Part shown: piece after piece, positions 61,551 through 64,000 of the stretch | How positions within the stretch are numbered: the first letter of the stretch is position 1 | How the letters are laid out: every line of letters begins with the position of its first letter | From: Clostridia bacterium | GTDB lineage: Bacteria; Bacillota; Clostridia; Oscillospirales; QAKW01 | Reading direction: 5' to 3' | DNA: 64,000 nt | Assembly (NCBI GenBank): GCA_017464525.1 | Contig: JAFTZM010000005.1 | Location: forward strand, 1-64,000 | Notes under the pieces: model-generated | Databases searched by the model: none | Seen by the model: the letters and a program-made list of their open reading frames with translations, nothing else | What the model was told of the DNA's origin: nothing | Position numbers and translations under genes: made by a program

Positions 61551-62393
61551 ATGGCAAATACTGTCCTTTCTATCGAAAATATTACGGTTCAGTTCGGCGG
61601 TGTCGTTGCGGTCAATAACCTGTCTATGCACGTGGACGAAGGGGAGATCGTTTCCCTGATCGGGCCAAACGGTGCCGGTAAAACCACCGCATTTAATGCA
61701 ATCACCGGCGTTTATCAAGCAACAAATGGTCGGGTCAGCTTTAATGACCGCGTGATCCTTGAAAGCCATCCTACCGGAAAAATGAGAAAGCTCTATGCCG
61801 GCGAGAACGCAGATCTGTATCATAAAATCATTAAGAATACCCCCGATAAAATAGCGAAGCTGGGCATGGGACGTACCTTTCAGAATATTCGCCTTTTTAA
61901 GGAACTTTCTGTTTTAGATAACGTGTTGATCGCAAAGCATATGCGGTTAAAGGGTAATCTCTTTACCGATACCTTTATGATCAATTATAAAGAGGAAAAG
62001 AAGATCCGGCAGGAGTGTCTGGAGCTGTTGAAGATCGTTGATCTTTATGATCTGCGGGATGAGGTGGCTTCTTCCTTGCCTTATGGTAAACAGCGTCATC
62101 TGGAAATCGCCCGTGCGTTAGCTACCGATCCTTCGTTGCTGTTGCTGGATGAGCCTGCTGCTGGCATGAACCCCCAGGAAACAGAGGAGCTTACTGCTCT
62201 GATCCGCAAACTTCGTGACGATTTTAAATTGACAGTTCTATTGATCGAACACCATATGAATCTGGTAATGGATATTTCCGACCGTATTTATGTGATCGAC
62301 TTCGGTAAACTGATCTCAACCGGTACTCCCGATATGGTTCAAAAGGATCAGCGGGTGATCGATGCATATTTGGGGGTGGCTGAAGATGAGTAA
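61551..62393 (+). CDS. livG: Branched-chain amino acid ABC transporter ATPase LivG
   Basis: One of two ATPases of the importer, 280 residues. Walker A is [13 protein letters not shown]-loop [10 protein letters not shown], signature [15 protein letters not shown] (the LivG-type LPYG variant), Walker [14 protein letters not shown] and the H-loop IEHHM. An insert near 75-105 ([21 protein letters not shown]) is longer than in short LivG proteins. GGGAGG precedes the ATG. It overlaps livF by eight bases. Confidence 0.95.
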   Translation: MANTVLSIENITVQFGGVVAVNNLSMHVDEGEIVSLIGPNGAGKTTAFNAITGVYQATNGRVSFNDRVILESHPTGKMRKLYAGENADLYHKIIKNTPDKIAKLGMGRTFQNIRLFKELSVLDNVLIAKHMRLKGNLFTDTFMINYKEEKKIRQECLELLKIVDLYDLRDEVASSLPYGKQRHLEIARALATDPSLLLLDEPAAGMNPQETEELTALIRKLRDDFKLTVLLIEHHMNLVMDISDRIYVIDFGKLISTGTPDMVQKDQRVIDAYLGVAEDE

Positions 62394-63099
62394 TATTCTT
62401 GAAATTAAAGATTTGGTCGTTTCCTATGGCGGTATTGAGGCTGTAAAAGGCATTTCCTTGGAAATTCCGGAAGGGCAGATCGTTACCCTGATCGGTTCTA
62501 ATGGTGCAGGCAAGAGTACCACTTTGAAATCAATTGCCGGTATCGTAAAAGCGAAGAACGCTTCCATAATTTTTGATGGCAAGGAGATCTCGGGAAAAAG
62601 TCCTGATCAGATCGTTAGCAACGGCATAACTCTGGTGCCAGAAGGACGCCGTGTTTTTGCTAATCTCACGGTGCTTGAAAACTTGAAAATGGGTGCCTAT
62701 CTTCGTAAGGATAGCATCAAATCGGATTTGGAATATGTTTACAGCCTGTTTCCCCGTTTGAAGGAGCGTGAATGGCAGCTCGCGGGTACTCTTTCCGGCG
62801 GTGAACAGCAGATGCTGGCAGTTGCCCGTGCATTGATGAGTAAGCCTCGCATCATCATGATGGATGAGCCCTCTCTTGGTTTGGCTCCCCTTGTGGTACG
62901 TGATATCTTTGATATTATCAAGACGATCAATCAGCAGGGGATCACGGTGCTGCTGATAGAGCAAAATGCGAATATGGCGCTGAAGGTTGCGCATAAGGCA
63001 TATGTTATGGAGACCGGTAAGATTACGCTGGAGGGAACCGGTGCAGAGTTGCTTGCTAATGAAAGCGTGAAAGAAGCCTATCTTGGCAAAAGTAAATAA
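62386..63099 (+). CDS. livF: Branched-chain amino acid ABC transporter ATPase LivF
   Basis: Second ATPase of the importer, 237 residues. Walker A is GSNGAGKSTTLKS, the signature is LSGGEQQMLAVARAL, Walker B is IIMMDEPSLGLAP and the H-loop is LIEQNANMAL. VPEGRRVFANLTV is the LivF family motif. The ATG at 62386 is chosen because it gives the family N-terminus and follows GGGGGTGG; an in-frame ATG eight codons earlier is inside livG. It ends the liv operon before a terminator. Confidence 0.95.
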   Translation: MSNILEIKDLVVSYGGIEAVKGISLEIPEGQIVTLIGSNGAGKSTTLKSIAGIVKAKNASIIFDGKEISGKSPDQIVSNGITLVPEGRRVFANLTVLENLKMGAYLRKDSIKSDLEYVYSLFPRLKEREWQLAGTLSGGEQQMLAVARALMSKPRIIMMDEPSLGLAPLVVRDIFDIIKTINQQGITVLLIEQNANMALKVAHKAYVMETGKITLEGTGAELLANESVKEAYLGKSK

Positions 63100-63103
63100 T
63101 GCG

Positions 63104-63135
63104 GATGCCCGGCAAATAATGCCGGGCATCCTTTC
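63104..63135 (+). terminator. Terminator of the liv operon
   Basis: An 11-bp perfect stem (gatgcccggca / tgccgggcatc) with loop AATAA, followed by CTTTC. The U tract is weak. Confidence 0.75.
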
Positions 63136-63148
63136 AAAGGAGTTTATT

Positions 63149-63634
63149 ATGATCAGAAGAGCCTCTAAAGAAGATCTTCCGGAAATTTTGGACATCTACC
63201 GGGGGGCGCAGGCTTTTATGGCCGAAACTGGAAATCCGAATCAATGGGGGAATTTTTACCCGTCTATTGAATTATTGGAAGATGATATTTCAAAGCAACA
63301 GCTGTATGTTGTGGTGCGAGAAAATATACTATCCGGTGTTTTTGTATTTTTCATCGGTGATGATCCATGGTATGATGTGATAGATCATGGGGATTGGTTG
63401 GATAAAAGCCCATATGGGGTGATCCATCGCATTGCATCCAGGGCGGGGGAGAAGGGAATCTTTAAAGAAGCACTTGATTTTTGCCTCTCCAAAATCGGGC
63501 ATTTGCGCATCGATACCCACGCCGATAATAAAATAATGCAGCATATTGTAACTAAGAATGGATTCAAAAAATGCGGGATCATTTACGTGCATGAAAATAA
63601 GTCCCCCCGTATTGCCTATGAACTTTTATTGTAA
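63149..63634 (+). CDS. GNAT family N-acetyltransferase
   Basis: A 161-residue acyl-CoA transferase of the GNAT fold. The N-terminal MIRRASKEDLPEILDIY, the central VHRIAS region (here GVIHRIASRAGEKGIFKEALDF, holding the acetyl-CoA pocket) and the C-terminal LRIDTHADNKIMQHIVTKNGFKKCGIIYV are the family pattern (motifs A and B). The substrate is unknown. The ATG at 63149 follows AAAGGAG; an in-frame ATG at 63083 lies inside livF and is rejected. Confidence 0.87.
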   Translation: MIRRASKEDLPEILDIYRGAQAFMAETGNPNQWGNFYPSIELLEDDISKQQLYVVVRENILSGVFVFFIGDDPWYDVIDHGDWLDKSPYGVIHRIASRAGEKGIFKEALDFCLSKIGHLRIDTHADNKIMQHIVTKNGFKKCGIIYVHENKSPRIAYELLL

Positions 63635-63637
63635 ACA

Positions 63638-63663
63638 AACCCCCTGCCGATCGGCAGGGGGTT
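63638..63663. terminator. Terminator between GNAT gene and ruvX
   Basis: A 26-base perfect palindrome (aaccccctgccga abutting its reverse complement). The minus-strand side continues TTGTTT, so it mainly serves ruvX. Confidence 0.75.
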
Positions 63664-63669
63664 ATGATA

Positions 63670-64000
63670 TTATCTTCTGTTTCGCTCCAGATAATCCTGC
63701 AGAATGATCTGAGCAGAAAGAGCATCGATGGCATTTCTTTTCTTTTTGCCTTTGGTGTTGCCCTCCATCATAAAACGGGAGGCAACCATTGTGGTCATGC
63801 GTTCGTCATAGAATTCAATGGGAATATCCGGCATCCGCTCTTTTAGTAATTCGCTGAATTTTCGGGTGTGCTCGGCTCGAAAACCTTCAGTTCCATCCAT
63901 ATTTTTGGGCAGACCCATTACAATTTTTTTGATCTGTTCATCAGCACAAACAATAGTAATTTTATCTGCCAGCCGTTCTTTATCCCGTTCGTGAACCGTG
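63670..64000 (-). CDS. ruvX: Putative pre-16S rRNA nuclease / Holliday junction resolvase RuvX (YqgF), partial
   Basis: C-terminal 109 codons of a RuvX/YqgF protein; the start lies beyond the right edge. Recognised by the YqgF-fold motif IKKIVMGLPKNMDGTEG, the active-site glutamate in IEFYDERMTTMVA, and the end KKKRNAIDALSAQIILQDYLERN (D of DALSA). The family processes 16S rRNA 5' ends and has been proposed to resolve Holliday junctions. The stop is at 63670. The N-terminal aspartate motif (D at about residue 8) is not visible here. Confidence 0.9.
   Translation of the reverse strand, partial: TVHERDKERLADKITIVCADEQIKKIVMGLPKNMDGTEGFRAEHTRKFSELLKERMPDIPIEFYDERMTTMVASRFMMEGNTKGKKKRNAIDALSAQIILQDYLERNRR

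Noticed and set aside
1..64000. CRISPR array, rRNA or tRNA genes
   Set aside because: No regularly spaced direct repeats, no rRNA signatures and no tRNA cloverleaf apart from the tRNA-like ends of tmRNA were seen by eye.

Overview
The window reads as a chromosomal segment of a Gram-positive anaerobe of the Clostridia, probably a gut member of the Oscillospirales/Eubacteriales. This is inferred from gene content: a T-box leader on ileS, an ECF vitamin/metal transporter module, a ClpE-like ATPase, CarD, DUF975, an Rrf2 regulator, strong AGGAGG-type ribosome binding sites and sigma-A promoters with 17-bp spacers. No gene gives a species-level identity. The sequence is mostly housekeeping DNA with a few accessory islands.

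Layout. 1-1.27 kb: right-hand part of an IS3-family insertion sequence whose orfB carries a 1-base frameshift. 1.4-12.5 kb: a long plus-strand run of tightly packed genes, ruvCAB, an RNA-methyltransferase-like gene, ecfA1-ecfA2-ecfT, truA, a DUF5711-like gene, cvpA, pgsA and a ClpE-like ATPase, then rpsU with its own promoter and terminator. 12.9-17.9 kb: an unknown protein, a DNA-deoxyinosine glycosylase-like gene, a minus-strand HxlR regulator/membrane protein pair, and divergent copA-copZ. 17.9-25.1 kb: gpsA and T-box-controlled ileS on the minus strand, with a 276-bp inverted-repeat element between them, then an ArsR-HMA fusion regulator and a Zn/Cd-type P-ATPase under a palindromic operator.

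25.1-32.0 kb (minus) is the most unusual part. Three tightly coupled genes with their own promoter encode an orphan VirD4/TraG-like ATPase without membrane segments, a 1318-residue DUF4062-STAND NTPase with a TPR-like tail, and a low-molecular-weight tyrosine phosphatase. There is no relaxase or other conjugation gene nearby. It is the best candidate here for an undescribed system, possibly a defence or signalling module.

32-50 kb: a Ca2+-type P-ATPase, a second GpsA-like dehydrogenase divergent from a DeoR regulator, a FliB-like protein, a YgiQ radical-SAM protein, a second ~280-bp inverted-repeat element, purC, sfsA, a FAD/Rieske oxidoreductase preceded by a 44-residue ORF, a flavodoxin-like oxidoreductase, a ROK regulator coupled to a deoxyhypusine-synthase-like gene, a DUF975 protein, a cysK remnant with a large internal deletion beside an Rrf2 regulator, and the trans-translation pair ssrA (tmRNA) and smpB with an esterase between them.

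50-64 kb: carD, ispD-ispF (isoprenoid precursors), a DEDDh exonuclease, two glycoside-hydrolase-type genes (one GH78-like), asnS, a complete branched-chain amino-acid ABC transporter livJ-livHMGF, a GNAT acetyltransferase, and the 3' part of ruvX (yqgF) running off the right edge. No tRNA, rRNA or CRISPR array was seen.
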